A stretch of 64,000 nt of DNA from Stenotrophomonas sp. SY1 (lineage in GTDB: Bacteria > Pseudomonadota > Gammaproteobacteria > Xanthomonadales > Xanthomonadaceae). The stretch lies in assembly GCF_021202945.1 (NCBI RefSeq), contig NZ_JAJOYR010000001.1, positions 1,302,001 through 1,366,000 on the forward strand, given 5' to 3'. Below are positions 18,057 through 28,173 of this stretch, piece after piece (positions within the stretch are counted from its first letter, which is position 1; the number at the start of each line of letters is the position of its first letter). The translations under genes and the position numbers were made by a program. A model generated the notes under the pieces. That model was not told where the DNA came from and ran no database searches. It saw only the letters and a list, made by a program, of their open reading frames with translations.

Positions 18057-20696
18057 GTGGATCGCGACAGCTGGCAGCAGGTGCGGGAACTATTCGATGC
18101 CGTGTGCGAACTGGATTCGTCGCAATGGCGGACCGAGCTGGCGCGCCTGAGCGCCGATCCGGCCGTCATCGCTGAAACCCTGGAGTTGCTGCACGCCCAG
18201 ACACTGGATCTGGGCAATGCACGTGAGCCGCTGGAGCGCATGCTGGCCGAGCCGATGGGCTCGGAACTTGTCGAAGGCGACAGCGTCGGCCCGTGGCGGT
18301 TGTGCGAACAGCTGGCAAGTGGCGGCATGGGCATCGTGTTTCGTGCCGAGCGCGCCGATGGTCTGTACGCACAGGAAGTGGCCATCAAGTTCCTGCGCGG
18401 GAAGCCCGGGCCACGCGTGGCCGAACGTCTGGCTGCGGAGCGACGCATCCTGGCCGCCCTGCATCATCCCAACATCGCGCGCCTGTACGACGGTGGCACC
18501 ACGCCGGCAGGGCATCCGTATCTGGTGATGGAATATGTGCGCGGCGAGCCGTTGGACGTGCATTGCGCGCGGCAGCGGCTGGATCTGCAACAACGCGTGA
18601 CGCTGTTCCTGAAAATCTGCGGTGCGGTGCAGGCCGCACATGCGCGGCTGGTGCTGCATTGCGACCTCAAGCCGTCCAACATCCTGGTGCGCGCCGACGG
18701 CGAGCCGGTGCTGCTGGATTTCGGCGTCTCGCGTTTGCTGGAAGGCGAGGACAAGGCCAACCGCGCGCGCTTCTTCACCCCGGCCTATGCCGCACCGGAG
18801 TTGCAGGCCGGGCAGGATGTTGGTGTCACCAGCGATGTGTTCAGTCTGGGCATCGTGCTGGCCGAGCTGCTGGCCGGCAGCGGTGGCAAGCGCCAGGCAG
18901 CGGCCGCCGGCCATGCTGCGCAGGCGCCCAGCACGCTGGCCGTTGCCGACTGCACCTGGGCACGCGCGCTGCGTGGTGACCTGGATGCCATCGTCGTGCG
19001 CGCCGGTGCCTTGCCGCCGGAACAACGTTATCCGTCGGTGGAGGCCTTGGCCGCCGACATTCGTCGCTGGCGGCAACATCGGCCGGTGCAGGCGCGCAAC
19101 GGCGGCCGGTTCTATCGCGGCGGCCGTTGGCTGCGCCGCAACTGGAAGGGCTGCGGTGTGCTGCTGGGCGCGCTGTTGCTGGCCGGCGCTTTCGTCTGGC
19201 GCCTGGCGCAGGCGCACGCTGCGGCAGAGCGCGAGGCCAAGGTGGCCGAACAGGTCAGCGCGTTCCTGGTGAGCATGTTCGAAGCGGCCGATCCACGACA
19301 GAAGGGTGCGCGTGCCGGTGAGGATATTTCCGCGCGCGAAGTGCTGGACCGCGCCGCTGACCGTGTGGACACCGAGCTGGATGCGTCGCCGGAAGTGCGT
19401 GCCCGGCTCAAGGGCGTGATCGGTCTGGCCTACCGCAACGCTGGTGATCTGGTGCGCGCGCAGCCGATGATGCTGCAGTCCGCCGAGGCACTGGCCAAGG
19501 CCGGTGGCGAGAAGAACCTGGACGAAGCCGCCAAGCAGTTCAATCTGCTGGCCGGCAGCTACGCCAACAACCGCAATGGCATTGAGGGCGCGAAGATGGC
19601 GCGGCGCGCGTTGGCGCTGCTGGGCGAACAGCCCGCCGATAGTTTCCGTGTCGCCCAGTCTTACAACTCGCTTGGCCTGTCGATGCTGTCCGAACAGCGT
19701 TATGACGAGGCCGAAGCCGCATTCCAGCAGGCGCTGAAACGGCATGAGCTGGCCCGACGCGATCAGTTCATCGGCGTGTCGTTGGACAACCTCGGCATGC
19801 TGTACCGGCGCAAGGGTGACCTGGCCGCGTCTGCGGCGGTGTTTGATCGTTCCACGCCGCTGTTCCGGCGCATGTTTGGAGAGATGTCCTATGAGTTCTG
19901 GACCAGCAACACCGAACGCGCGCTGCTGCTGCTCGACCGGGGTGATATCGACCAGGCTGTTGCCACATTGCAGGCCAATCTCGCCCGTGCACCGAAGATA
20001 TTCGGGGAGCACAGCGTGTACTTCATCAGCGAAAACAACCGTCTTGCGTTGGCCTTGATCCGCAAGGGTGACTACGTCCGCGCACGCCCGTACGTGGAAA
20101 CCGCATTGCGCCTGTCCGCGCAGGTCATGGGCACGGACAGTTACAACTACTCGGCCATGCTGGAAACGGCAGCGTTGCTGGCAGAGGCCAGCGGCGATGC
20201 GGCGGTCGCTGAGAGCGCCTATCGGGAGATGCTGATCACCCGCGAACAGGCGATAGGTCGCAACCACCCCGACACCCTCGACGCCACCTTGCAGCTGGGT
20301 CTGTTCCTCACTCGGCACGGCAAGGCGGAAGGCGATGCCTTGGTGGAACGCGCTCATGCGCAATGGTTGCCGCGGATTCCCGCTGACAGCGCCAACGGCG
20401 TCCGTCTACGGCTGGGTTGGGCCGAGTGGTTGATGGCCAAGGGGCGCCTGCAGGAAACGGCAGCCGCACTCGATGCGCTGCAGGAGGCTGCGCAGAACAG
20501 CCCCTATACGGCGCTCGAGCTGCAGGTGCAGCTGGCAGAGTTGACGCAACTCCAGGGCGGTGATGCTGCCAGCGTGCAACGCTGGCAGCGCGTCGTGACG
20601 TCCGCAGAAGCGCTCTACGGCAAGGATTCGGTGCTTGTGGAAGGTTGGAGGAAACGCCTGCAGGCAGCCCGGGTGCAGCCGCCTTCGCAGCAGTGA
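18057..20696 (+). CDS. Transmembrane Ser/Thr protein kinase with C-terminal TPR-like region
   Basis: 879 residues from a GTG start. The kinase domain (about 80-350) has the glycine loop LASGGMGIVFRA, lysine in VAIKFL, the catalytic loop HCDLKPSNIL (Cys replaces the Arg of HRD) and DFGVSRL. A single transmembrane helix lies near 375-395 (VLLGALLLAGAFVWRLA). The remaining 480 residues are helical repeats (AQSYNSLGLSMLSEQRYDEAEAAFQQAL and similar) typical of TPRs, presumably periplasmic. This is a Hanks-type receptor kinase build common in Xanthomonadaceae, often paired with an ECF sigma factor, but no sigma gene is next to it here. The signal and substrates are unknown. Confidence 0.87.
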   Translation: MDRDSWQQVRELFDAVCELDSSQWRTELARLSADPAVIAETLELLHAQTLDLGNAREPLERMLAEPMGSELVEGDSVGPWRLCEQLASGGMGIVFRAERADGLYAQEVAIKFLRGKPGPRVAERLAAERRILAALHHPNIARLYDGGTTPAGHPYLVMEYVRGEPLDVHCARQRLDLQQRVTLFLKICGAVQAAHARLVLHCDLKPSNILVRADGEPVLLDFGVSRLLEGEDKANRARFFTPAYAAPELQAGQDVGVTSDVFSLGIVLAELLAGSGGKRQAAAAGHAAQAPSTLAVADCTWARALRGDLDAIVVRAGALPPEQRYPSVEALAADIRRWRQHRPVQARNGGRFYRGGRWLRRNWKGCGVLLGALLLAGAFVWRLAQAHAAAEREAKVAEQVSAFLVSMFEAADPRQKGARAGEDISAREVLDRAADRVDTELDASPEVRARLKGVIGLAYRNAGDLVRAQPMMLQSAEALAKAGGEKNLDEAAKQFNLLAGSYANNRNGIEGAKMARRALALLGEQPADSFRVAQSYNSLGLSMLSEQRYDEAEAAFQQALKRHELARRDQFIGVSLDNLGMLYRRKGDLAASAAVFDRSTPLFRRMFGEMSYEFWTSNTERALLLLDRGDIDQAVATLQANLARAPKIFGEHSVYFISENNRLALALIRKGDYVRARPYVETALRLSAQVMGTDSYNYSAMLETAALLAEASGDAAVAESAYREMLITREQAIGRNHPDTLDATLQLGLFLTRHGKAEGDALVERAHAQWLPRIPADSANGVRLRLGWAEWLMAKGRLQETAAALDALQEAAQNSPYTALELQVQLAELTQLQGGDAASVQRWQRVVTSAEALYGKDSVLVEGWRKRLQAARVQPPSQQ

Positions 20697-20860
20697 TGCA
20701 GCGTGTCCTCGACGTAGCCGATGGTCGATGTTGCGCACGATGGGGAGCTCGCGCGGCCGCTGCCATTGCTTCCGCAACGGGTGCCGCAAAGTGGGCGGGC
20801 AGGGTGCCGGCGCGCCTGCCAGCTTGCCCACGGGCGGCTCGGCGGGCTAGGGTCGGTGGC

Positions 20861-21493
20861 ATGAACATGAAACCCTTGTCCTCGATGTTGTTGACGCTGG
20901 CATTGGCCGGCAGCGTTGTTGGCGGCGCTCATGCCGCTACCGTTTCCGCCGATGCCGCGCCCGCCGACCAGTTCATGGCGGCGCTCGCCGGGCACTGCGG
21001 CCAGGCGTTTGCCGGGCGCGTGGTCGCCAATCAGCCCGCTTCCAGCACGCCGGACCCGTTCGAGGGCAAGGAGCTGGTGATGCACGTGCGCGGTTGCGAC
21101 ACACCAACCCGCGAACTGCGCGTGCCCTTCCATGTGGGTCAGGACCACTCACGTACCTGGGTGCTGACCCGTACCGACGATGGCCTGCGTCTGAAACACG
21201 ATCACCGCCATGAAGATGGCAGCTCCGACGCGGTGACGATGTACGGCGGCGAGACCGCCGACGCCGGCACTGCGGTCCGCCAGGCGTTTCCGGTGGATGC
21301 CGAATCGGTGGCCACGTTCCAGCGCGAAGGCCTGTCCGGCTCGGTGCAGAACACCTGGGCGATGGAAATCCTGCCGAAGCAACGCTTCGTCTATGAACTC
21401 TCGCGCCCGGACGGCCGTCTGTTCCGCGTCGAGTTCGATCTCACTACGCCAGTTGCGCTGCCGCCAGCGCCGTGGGGCAGCGAGGGGGCGTGA
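20861..21493 (+). CDS. Exported protein of unknown function
   Basis: 210 residues with a signal peptide ending at AHAA (MNMKPLSSMLLTLALAGSVVGGAHA). The mature part has two cysteines (in GHCGQAF and VRGCDTP) that could form a disulfide, and an LRLKHDHRHEDGSSDAVTMYGG stretch that I recognise from a conserved but uncharacterised secreted family in Xanthomonadaceae. The start at 20861 is directly after the preceding stop-rich region; the ATG at 20867 is an alternative. No enzymatic motif is visible. Confidence 0.75.
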   Translation: MNMKPLSSMLLTLALAGSVVGGAHAATVSADAAPADQFMAALAGHCGQAFAGRVVANQPASSTPDPFEGKELVMHVRGCDTPTRELRVPFHVGQDHSRTWVLTRTDDGLRLKHDHRHEDGSSDAVTMYGGETADAGTAVRQAFPVDAESVATFQREGLSGSVQNTWAMEILPKQRFVYELSRPDGRLFRVEFDLTTPVALPPAPWGSEGA

Positions 21494-21839
21494 ACAGCGA
21501 CGTGCCGGTAGAGCGGAGCCATGCTCCGCTGCACCGGTCGGCGATGACGCGGCAATGATCTGGACCGGGATGAAGTCCCAGCGCTCTTGTCACGCAGGAT
21601 TGTTGACGCGGCCGAAGCATCGGATTCGGCATCACGCTGCAGCAGCGTGATGCCGCGAAGCGGGCAATGCATCCGCTGCGCAACACCGGCAACTGCATGA
21701 GCCGCTGACGGCGGTTGGTGGCAGCAACCAGACCATTTCGGCTTCGCGACTGATGCCGCTTCTCCAGGCAGATCTCAACCCGCGCAGCAGCCGGGACGTC
21801 ATCCCGGCGTGCGCGTGCCGATGCAGCTGCCTGCTCCGA
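21494..21839. other. Intergenic region with SMAG-like GTAG repeat
   Basis: This 346-base gap holds a short GTAG palindrome (21508-21530, listed separately) and weak inverted repeats around 21640-21700. No gene is supported on either strand. Confidence 0.5.
21508..21530. repeat. SMAG-like (GTAG) short palindromic repeat
   Basis: GTAG followed by AGCGGAGC, a two-base loop, and GCTCCGCT forms the compact hairpin typical of Stenotrophomonas maltophilia GTAG elements. It lies 15 bases after a stop codon, the usual location. It supports the genus assignment. Confidence 0.7.
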
Positions 21840-22811
21840 TCAACGGGTGCCGAAGCGCGCCCGGCAGCCGCCGTTCACCCACAGGCTGTTGCCGTTGTAA
21901 CCCCAGGTGCGGCCTTCAATGCACTGGGTGTTGGACAACTGCTGGATGACCACCGGCCGGCCCTGGCGGCGATCCCATGCGCACGAACGCATGCGATTGC
22001 CGTCGCTGGCGCACTCCACCATGTAGTTCGACCCTGACCCCCAACCACCGCTGTTGCCGCCACCCCAGCCGCCACCACTGCCTCGGCCTTCGGCGAATTC
22101 GGCGCGGCAACCACCGCTGACCCAGACCCGGCCATTGCCACTGCCCCAGTTGCGGCCTTCGATGCACTGGGTGTTGGACAGTTGCCGTACCAGCGTTGCA
22201 CGGCGCCAGCCGGTGTTGCACACGCGTTGGCGGCTGTCGTTGCTCTCGCAGCGGATGGTGCCGAAATTGCCGCCGTTGCCGCCGCCCCAGCCGCCGCCAC
22301 TGCCGCGACCTTCGGTGAACTCGGCGCGACAACCGCCGCTGACCCAGACACTGCCGTTGCCGCTGCCCCAGTTGCGGCCCTGCACGCATTGCGTATTGGA
22401 GAGCTGGCGTACCAGCGTGGCACTGCGCCAGCCGGTGTTGCACACGCGCTGGCGGCTGTCGTTGCTCTCGCAGCGGATCGTGCCGCCGTTGCCGCCCCAG
22501 CCACCACCGGAGTTGCCTCCACCCCAGCCGCCTCGGCCTTCGGCAAATTCGGCGCGACAACCGCCGCTGACCCAGACACTGCCGTTGCCGTTGCCCCAGT
22601 TGCGACCCTGCACGCATTGGGTCTTGGAGAGCTGGCGTACCAGCGTGGCGCTGCGCCAGCCGGTGTTGCACACACGCTGGCGGTTGTCATTGCTTTCGCA
22701 ACGGATCGTGCCGCTGCCAAAGCCATCAGTGGATTGGGCGGCGGCCGGGAGGGCGCTCAGGGCCAGCGGCAGGGCCGTCAGCAGGCCAGAAAGCAGGAGT
22801 GGAAGATTCAT
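21840..22811 (-). CDS. Secreted protein with four DUF3011-like repeats
   Basis: 323 residues: signal peptide MNLPLLLSGLLTALPLALSALPAAAQ and four repeats of about 55 residues (from about residue 35). Each has the pattern TIRCES(N/D)...RxxCxxxxRxxTLVRQLSxTQCxxGRxWG...VWVxGGCRAxF, giving four conserved cysteines per repeat. Repeats 1-3 are nearly identical; the fourth (VECASDGNRMRSC...) is diverged. They are joined by Gly/Trp/Ser-rich linkers (GGWGGGNSGG). DUF3011 has no known function; the cysteine pattern suggests a disulfide-stabilised extracellular module. The true start is the ATG at 22811; a much longer open frame upstream is antisense to aspS and not real. Confidence 0.85.
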   Translation of the reverse strand: MNLPLLLSGLLTALPLALSALPAAAQSTDGFGSGTIRCESNDNRQRVCNTGWRSATLVRQLSKTQCVQGRNWGNGNGSVWVSGGCRAEFAEGRGGWGGGNSGGGWGGNGGTIRCESNDSRQRVCNTGWRSATLVRQLSNTQCVQGRNWGSGNGSVWVSGGCRAEFTEGRGSGGGWGGGNGGNFGTIRCESNDSRQRVCNTGWRRATLVRQLSNTQCIEGRNWGSGNGRVWVSGGCRAEFAEGRGSGGGWGGGNSGGWGSGSNYMVECASDGNRMRSCAWDRRQGRPVVIQQLSNTQCIEGRTWGYNGNSLWVNGGCRARFGTR

Positions 22812-22994
22812 GACGGCGGGCCTGTTCAGTTTCAGGTGCCGAACTATAGGGGCAGGCGCGCTTAAAACGGTGTGACCGCCCCGAAATTTGCCCCAGCCCC
22901 CGCTGGGCCGCAAAATACGGGGCTTGATCGGCCTCCGGCCGGTGCCAAGAAAATCTTTCCGGTTCATAGCCGGCATCCCCTGCGGAGTTTTTCC

Positions 22995-24749
22995 ATGCGT
23001 ACCCATTTCTGCGGCCTGGTCGACGAGACCCTGATCGGCCAAACCGTGACCCTCGCCGGCTGGACCGACGTGGCCCGTAACCAGGGCGGCGTCTGCTTCA
23101 TCGATCTTCGCGATCACGAGGGCATCGTGCAGGTGACGGTGGAGATCGACAACGCGGAAGTGTTCGCCGTGGCCGCCTCGCTGGGCTACGAGGACGTGCT
23201 GCAGGTCGAAGGCGTTGTGCGCGCCCGCCACGCAGTCAACGACAAGATGCGCACCGGCAAGGTGGAGGTGATCGCCACCGCCATCACCATCCTCAACAAG
23301 GCCGCGCCGCTGCCGTTCCACGCCCATGAGAACCCGGGCGAGGACACCCGCCTGAAGTACCGCTACCTGGACCTGCGTCGCCCGGAAATGCAGCGCATGC
23401 AGCGCACCCGCATCAAGCTGGTGCAGGCGCTGCGCCGCCACCTGGACGCACGCAGCTTCCAGGACATCGAAACCCCGATCCTGACCAAGGCCACCCCGGA
23501 AGGTGCGCGCGACTTCCTGGTGCCGGCGCGCATGCATCCGGGCGAGTTCTACGCCCTGCCGCAGAGCCCGCAGCTGTTCAAGCAGATCCTGATGGTGGCC
23601 GGCTTCGACCGCTACTACCAGATCGCCCGCTGCTTCCGCGACGAAGCCCTGCGTGCCGACCGCCAGCTGGAATTCACCCAGCTGGACATGGAATTCGCCT
23701 TCGTGCGCGAGCGCGACGTGCAGGATTTCGTCGAGGACATGATCCGCTCCGTCTTCAAGGAAGTGGTCGACGTGGAACTGGCCGAGCAGTTCCCGCGCAT
23801 GACCTGGGCCGAGGCGATGCGTCGCTACGGTTCGGACAAGCCAGACCTGCGCATCGCGCTGGAGCTGGTGGACGTGGCCGAACTGGTCAAGGGCAGCGAG
23901 TTCCCGGTGTTCACCGCCGCTGCCAATGACGCCGACGGCCGCGTGGCCGCGCTGCGCATCCCCGGCGGTGCCACGCTCAGCCGCAAGCAGATCGACGAAT
24001 ACGCCGCCCACGCCGCCAAGTACGGCGCCAAGGGCCTGGCTTACATCAAGGTCGCCGACAACGGCGAGATCAGCTCGCCGATCCAGAAATTCTTCGCTGA
24101 AGACGCTTTTGCCGCGCTGCTCAAGCACATCGGTGCGGGCAATGGCGACATCGTGTTCTTCGGCGCCGGCGCCTACAACAAGGTGTCCGACTTCATGGGC
24201 GCGCTGCGCCTGAAGGCCGGCAAGGACTTCGGCCTGGTCGCCGCCGGTTGGGCACCGCTGTGGGTCACCGACTTCCCGATGTTCGAGTGGGACGAGGAAG
24301 AACAGCGCTATGTGGCCCTGCATCACCCCTTCACCGCCCCGGCGGTGGACGACGTGGCCGACCTGCGTGCCAACGCCAAGACCGCCGTATCGCGCGGCTA
24401 TGACATGGTCCTCAACGGCAACGAGATCGGTGGCGGCTCCATCCGTATCCACCGTCCGGAGATGCAGAGCGCGGTGTTCGAACTGCTCGGCATCGGTGCC
24501 GAGGAGGCCCGCGCCAAGTTCGGCTTCCTGCTCGACGCGCTGAACTACGGCGCACCGCCGCACGGCGGCATCGCCTTCGGTATCGACCGTATCGCTGCGC
24601 TGATGGCCGGCACCGAATCCATCCGCGATGTGATTCCGTTCCCGAAGACCACCGGTGCGCAGTGCCTGATGACCGACGCACCGTCGCCGATCGCCGATGT
24701 GCAGCTGGCTGAAGTGCATATCCAGGTCCGCCCGAAGAGCAAGGAATGA
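22995..24749 (+). CDS. aspS: Aspartyl-tRNA synthetase
   Basis: Class II aminoacyl-tRNA synthetase that charges tRNA with aspartate. The 584-residue bacterial-type protein has an N-terminal OB-fold anticodon-binding domain (1-110), motif 2 ([23 protein letters not shown]), the bacterial GAD insertion (about 290-420) and motif 3 ([15 protein letters not shown]). The start MRTHFCG at 22995 matches the family. Whether it is Asp-specific or also charges tRNA-Asn depends on anticodon-domain residues that I cannot judge here. Confidence 0.95.
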   Translation: MRTHFCGLVDETLIGQTVTLAGWTDVARNQGGVCFIDLRDHEGIVQVTVEIDNAEVFAVAASLGYEDVLQVEGVVRARHAVNDKMRTGKVEVIATAITILNKAAPLPFHAHENPGEDTRLKYRYLDLRRPEMQRMQRTRIKLVQALRRHLDARSFQDIETPILTKATPEGARDFLVPARMHPGEFYALPQSPQLFKQILMVAGFDRYYQIARCFRDEALRADRQLEFTQLDMEFAFVRERDVQDFVEDMIRSVFKEVVDVELAEQFPRMTWAEAMRRYGSDKPDLRIALELVDVAELVKGSEFPVFTAAANDADGRVAALRIPGGATLSRKQIDEYAAHAAKYGAKGLAYIKVADNGEISSPIQKFFAEDAFAALLKHIGAGNGDIVFFGAGAYNKVSDFMGALRLKAGKDFGLVAAGWAPLWVTDFPMFEWDEEEQRYVALHHPFTAPAVDDVADLRANAKTAVSRGYDMVLNGNEIGGGSIRIHRPEMQSAVFELLGIGAEEARAKFGFLLDALNYGAPPHGGIAFGIDRIAALMAGTESIRDVIPFPKTTGAQCLMTDAPSPIADVQLAEVHIQVRPKSKE

Positions 24750-24849
24750 GTGGAGGAGGAGTGAGAAACGAGGGCGGGGCCGCGGCAATGCCGGGGTATG
24801 TGTGTCTGCTTGCTCTCACTTCTCACTTCTGATTCCTCGTTTCTGCCGC

Positions 24850-25368
24850 ATGAACATCCGCCGCGCGACCCCCGCTGACGCCGCACTGCTGTGCGAACTG
24901 GCCGAACGTACCTTCGTGGAGACGTTCGGTCACCTGTACCCGCCGCAGGACCTGGCCGACTACCTGGCCAGTGCCTATCCGGTGGACTTGCAGCGGCAGC
25001 AGTTGGAATCGGGGGAGTACGCGGCGTGGCTGCTGGAAGTGGAAGGGCAGGCGACGGGCTTCGCGTTCGCCGGTCCCTGCGGCTTGCCGCATGCCGACGT
25101 GCGGCCCGGTGACGGTGAGTTGAAGCGCCTGTATGTCCTGCGCGATCAGCAGAATGGCGGCCACGGCGGGCAGTTGTTTGCCGCGGCGCTGCAATGGCTG
25201 GAGTCGCGTGGCGATGGCGCGCTGTGGATCGGCGTGTGGTCGGAGAACTTCGGTGCCCAGCGTTTCTATGGCCGCCATGGGTTTGAGAAGGTAGGCGCCT
25301 ATGAATTTCCCGTGGGCAACGTCCGCGACAACGAGTTCATCCTGCGCAGGCCCGCGCCCAGGCGGTAG
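24850..25368 (+). CDS. GNAT-family N-acetyltransferase
   Basis: 172 residues beginning MNIRRATPADAALLCELAERTFVETFG, the common GNAT N-terminal strand-helix. Motif A is visible as LKRLYVLRDQQNGGHGGQLFAAAL, with a Q-x-x-G-x-G-like acetyl-CoA loop, and motif B as WSENFGAQRFYGRHGF. It resembles the RimI/PaiA-like group, but the acceptor is unknown. It lies about 100 bases after aspS in the same direction. Confidence 0.85.
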   Translation: MNIRRATPADAALLCELAERTFVETFGHLYPPQDLADYLASAYPVDLQRQQLESGEYAAWLLEVEGQATGFAFAGPCGLPHADVRPGDGELKRLYVLRDQQNGGHGGQLFAAALQWLESRGDGALWIGVWSENFGAQRFYGRHGFEKVGAYEFPVGNVRDNEFILRRPAPRR

Positions 25369-25504
25369 CGCCAAGCCATGCTTGGCAGGAGTCCGGGCAG
25401 TCCGCTTGAGCGGCCGCTGATGTCGGGATTGCGCTGAACCGCATCCCAGTCTGCAGATATCCAATCCATTGGCGCTCGCCACGCCAATCAGCCAGACTGC
25501 ACCC

Positions 25505-26158
25505 ATGTGGCCATCGCCCCCCTCGCGCCATCCTCCCGTGCTGCTGCTGCACGGCATCTGGAATACCCGCTCCTGGCTGATTCCGCTGGCGTGGCGGCTG
25601 CGTACCCAGGGTTTCAAGGTCGAGATATTTGGTTACCCGAGCGTTTCCGGCGGTCCTGGGGTTGCCGTGCCCTTGCTGGTCGAGCGCCTGCGCGGACACG
25701 GCCCGGTCAATCTGGTCGGGCACAGCCTTGGTGGGTTGGTGGCGCTGGAAGCGCTGCGCCAGGCACCGGAACTGGAAGTGCCGCGCGTGGTCTGCCTGGG
25801 GTCGCCGTTGTGCGGCAGCGGCACTGCACGCACGTTGGCCGAACACGGTTGGTCGGCAGCGCTCGGGCGCAGCAGCGAGCTTCTGCTGCAGGGCCTGCCG
25901 GAGTGGCACGGCAATGCGCAGGTCGGGTTGATCGCCGGCTCCGTGGCCCACGGCCTCGGGGCGCTGATGGGGGCTTTGCACGGGGATTCGGACGGCACCG
26001 TGGCGCTGGACGAAACCTGCCTGTCCGGGCTGGCCGACCACTGCATCGTGCCGTCCAGCCATAGCGGGCTGGTGCTGTCGCAGGACGCGGCGACATTGAC
26101 CGCCGCCTTTCTGAAGCTGGGTCGTTTTCCGGCCGAGGCGGTTCGTCGCGGTACGTGA
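25505..26158 (+). CDS. Alpha/beta-hydrolase, lipase/acyltransferase-like
   Basis: 217 residues. PPVLLLHGIWNT gives the oxyanion-hole HG motif and VNLVGHSLGGLVAL contains the nucleophile elbow G-H-S-L-G. A histidine near the C-terminus (VPSSHSGLVL) could complete the triad, with an Asp in DGTVALDET. The size and the LGSPLCGSGTA pattern fit the small PGAP1/lipase-like group of esterases. There is no signal peptide, so it is likely cytoplasmic. The ATG at 25505 fits the domain start better than 25469. Confidence 0.82.
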   Translation: MWPSPPSRHPPVLLLHGIWNTRSWLIPLAWRLRTQGFKVEIFGYPSVSGGPGVAVPLLVERLRGHGPVNLVGHSLGGLVALEALRQAPELEVPRVVCLGSPLCGSGTARTLAEHGWSAALGRSSELLLQGLPEWHGNAQVGLIAGSVAHGLGALMGALHGDSDGTVALDETCLSGLADHCIVPSSHSGLVLSQDAATLTAAFLKLGRFPAEAVRRGT

Positions 26159-26222
26159 CGGGCCTGGACGGGGGATCGGGTAGAATTCGCACCCTGTTCC
26201 TGACAGATGCACGGTAAATCCC

Positions 26223-26951
26223 ATGGGTAGAGGCCCCTCCATCGAAAACCGCAAAAACGCGTCTGACGCGAAGCGCGGCAAGATTTTCACCAAGATCATC
26301 CGTGAGATCAGCGTTGCTGCTCGCGGCGGTGGAGGCGACCCCAACAACAACCCGCGCCTGCGCGTGGCCATGGACAAGGGCCTGACCGCGAACATGTCCA
26401 AGGACGTGATCGAACGGGCCATCAAGAAAGCCACCGGTGAGCTGGAAGGCGTCGAGTACGAAGAGATCCGCTACGAAGGCTACGCACCGGGCGGCGTGGC
26501 GGTCATCGTTGACTGCCTCACCGACAACCGCGTGCGTACCGTGGCCGACGTGCGTCATGCCTTCAGCAAGTGCGGCGGCAACATGGGCACCGAAGGCTCG
26601 GTGGCCTTCATGTTCAAGCGTCTGGGCGTGCTGACCTACGCACCGGGTGCCGACGAGGAAAAGATCACCGAAGCGGCCATCGAGGCCGGCGCCGACGACA
26701 TCGTGGTCTACCCGGATGACGGCTCCATCGATGTCATCACCGCGCCGGAATCGTTCCAGTCGGTGAAGGACGCGATGGCAGCGGGCGGGCTGGAGCCCGA
26801 CCACGCTGAAATCACCTTCCGCGCCGAGAACGACATCGCCGTGGACGCCGACACCGCGCCGCAGGTCAAGAAGCTGCTGGACATGCTCGAGGACCTGGAC
26901 GACGTGCAGGACGTGTACTCCAACGTGGACCAGGCCAGCCTGGAAGGCTGA
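26223..26951 (+). CDS. yebC: YebC/PmpR-family DNA- or ribosome-associated regulator
   Basis: 242 residues with the family signature [41 protein letters not shown] and [14 protein letters not shown] segments across three domains. YebC proteins have been described as transcriptional regulators and, more recently, as factors that help ribosomes at difficult stretches (TACO1 homologues). It directly precedes ruvC, the common gammaproteobacterial order yebC-ruvCAB. TAGAAT at about 26180, upstream, is a possible -10. Confidence 0.93.
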   Translation: MGRGPSIENRKNASDAKRGKIFTKIIREISVAARGGGGDPNNNPRLRVAMDKGLTANMSKDVIERAIKKATGELEGVEYEEIRYEGYAPGGVAVIVDCLTDNRVRTVADVRHAFSKCGGNMGTEGSVAFMFKRLGVLTYAPGADEEKITEAAIEAGADDIVVYPDDGSIDVITAPESFQSVKDAMAAGGLEPDHAEITFRAENDIAVDADTAPQVKKLLDMLEDLDDVQDVYSNVDQASLEG

Positions 26952-27018
26952 CCCCGTCCCGGCAGGTGAGACGGCGCACTGCGATGCTGCGCGCCGTTTC
27001 TCCACCACAGGCCCTTAC

Positions 27019-27540
27019 ATGACCCGCATTCTCGGCATCGACCCCGGCTCGCAACGCACCGGCGTCGGCATCATCGACATCGATGCCAGCGGCAAGGCGC
27101 GGCACGTCCATCATTGCCCGCTGGTGTTGCTGGGCGCGGCGGATTTTCCGCAGCGGCTGAAGCTGCTGGCGCACGGGCTGCACGCGTTGATCGAGGAATA
27201 CCAGCCGCAGGAAGTGGCGATCGAGAAGATATTCATGGCCAAGAACGCCGATTCGGCGCTGAAACTGGGCCAGGCACGCGGTGCCGCCGTGTGTGCGGTG
27301 GTGATGCGCGACCTGCCGGTCAGCGAGTACGCCGCTACCGAGATCAAGCTGGCTGTGGTTGGCCGCGGCGGCGCGGAGAAACAGCAGGTGCAGCACATGG
27401 TCGGGCTGATGCTCAACCTGCACGGCAAACTGCAGGCCGACGCCGCCGATGCGCTGGCGGTGGCCATCACCCACGCGCATGTGCGCGCCACGGCCAACCG
27501 GCTGGGCGTGGATGTGCGCCAGGCTTGGAGTCGCAAATGA
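27019..27540 (+). CDS. ruvC: RuvC, Holliday junction resolvase
   Basis: The endonuclease that nicks Holliday junctions symmetrically while bound to RuvAB. 173 residues start [15 protein letters not shown], with the first catalytic Asp in GIDPG, Glu in VAIEKIF, and the acidic pair in the segment [15 protein letters not shown]. Eleven bases separate its stop from ruvA, so the two are cotranscribed. Confidence 0.95.
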   Translation: MTRILGIDPGSQRTGVGIIDIDASGKARHVHHCPLVLLGAADFPQRLKLLAHGLHALIEEYQPQEVAIEKIFMAKNADSALKLGQARGAAVCAVVMRDLPVSEYAATEIKLAVVGRGGAEKQQVQHMVGLMLNLHGKLQADAADALAVAITHAHVRATANRLGVDVRQAWSRK

Positions 27541-27550
27541 GGTTTTTCGG

Positions 27551-28138
27551 ATGATTGGACGACTGCGCGGCATCCTCGCCTACAAGGCACCGCCGTGGCT
27601 GGTGATCGACGTCAATGGCGTCGGCTACGAGCTGGAGGCGCCGATGAGCACCTTCTATGACCTGCCCGATGTCGGTCGCGAGGTGATCCTGTTCACCCAT
27701 TACGCGCAGAAGGAAGACAGCGTGTCGCTGTACGGCTTCCTGCGCGAGGGCGAGCGGCGGTTGTTCCGCGATGTACAGAAGGTGTCCGGCATCGGCGCCA
27801 AGATCGCGCTGGCGGTGTTGTCCGGGGTCAGCGTCGATGAGTTCGCGCGGCTGATCCAGACAGGCGACGTCACCGCACTGACCCGCATCCCCGGCATCGG
27901 CAAGAAGACAGCCGAGCGGATGGTGGTGGAATTGCGTGACCGCGCGGCCAATTTCAGCGGCGGTGGCGCGCCGATCGCAGGGCAGCTGGGCAACGACCCG
28001 GTGTCCGAGGCGACGGTGGCTTTGCAGCAACTGGGCTATAAACCGGCCGAGGCAGCAAAGATGGCGCGCGATGCGGCAACCGATGGTGACGATGTCGCCA
28101 CGGTGATCCGCAAAGCGTTGCAATCGGCGTTGCGTTGA
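27551..28138 (+). CDS. ruvA: RuvA, Holliday junction-binding subunit
   Basis: 195 residues. The OB-fold N-terminus [28 protein letters not shown], the tandem helix-hairpin-helix motifs ([15 protein letters not shown] and [16 protein letters not shown]) and the C-terminal RuvB-contact domain ([19 protein letters not shown]) are all present. RuvA tetramers clamp the four-way junction and recruit RuvB rings. The ruvB gene is not next: kup lies between, an arrangement shared by xanthomonads. Confidence 0.95.
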   Translation: MIGRLRGILAYKAPPWLVIDVNGVGYELEAPMSTFYDLPDVGREVILFTHYAQKEDSVSLYGFLREGERRLFRDVQKVSGIGAKIALAVLSGVSVDEFARLIQTGDVTALTRIPGIGKKTAERMVVELRDRAANFSGGGAPIAGQLGNDPVSEATVALQQLGYKPAEAAKMARDAATDGDDVATVIRKALQSALR

Positions 28139-28173
28139 CCTTCCACGGCGCATGACGCCAACCTGAGATCACC

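Noticed and set aside
22050-22740. Tandem DNA repeats that could be taken for a CRISPR array
   Set aside because: The period is about 200 bases and corresponds to coding DUF3011-like repeats; there are no short repeats with unique spacers.
21840-24788. A 982-codon frame joining the DUF3011-like protein to sequence antisense to aspS
   Set aside because: The signal peptide begins at 22811; everything upstream is antisense to aspS.
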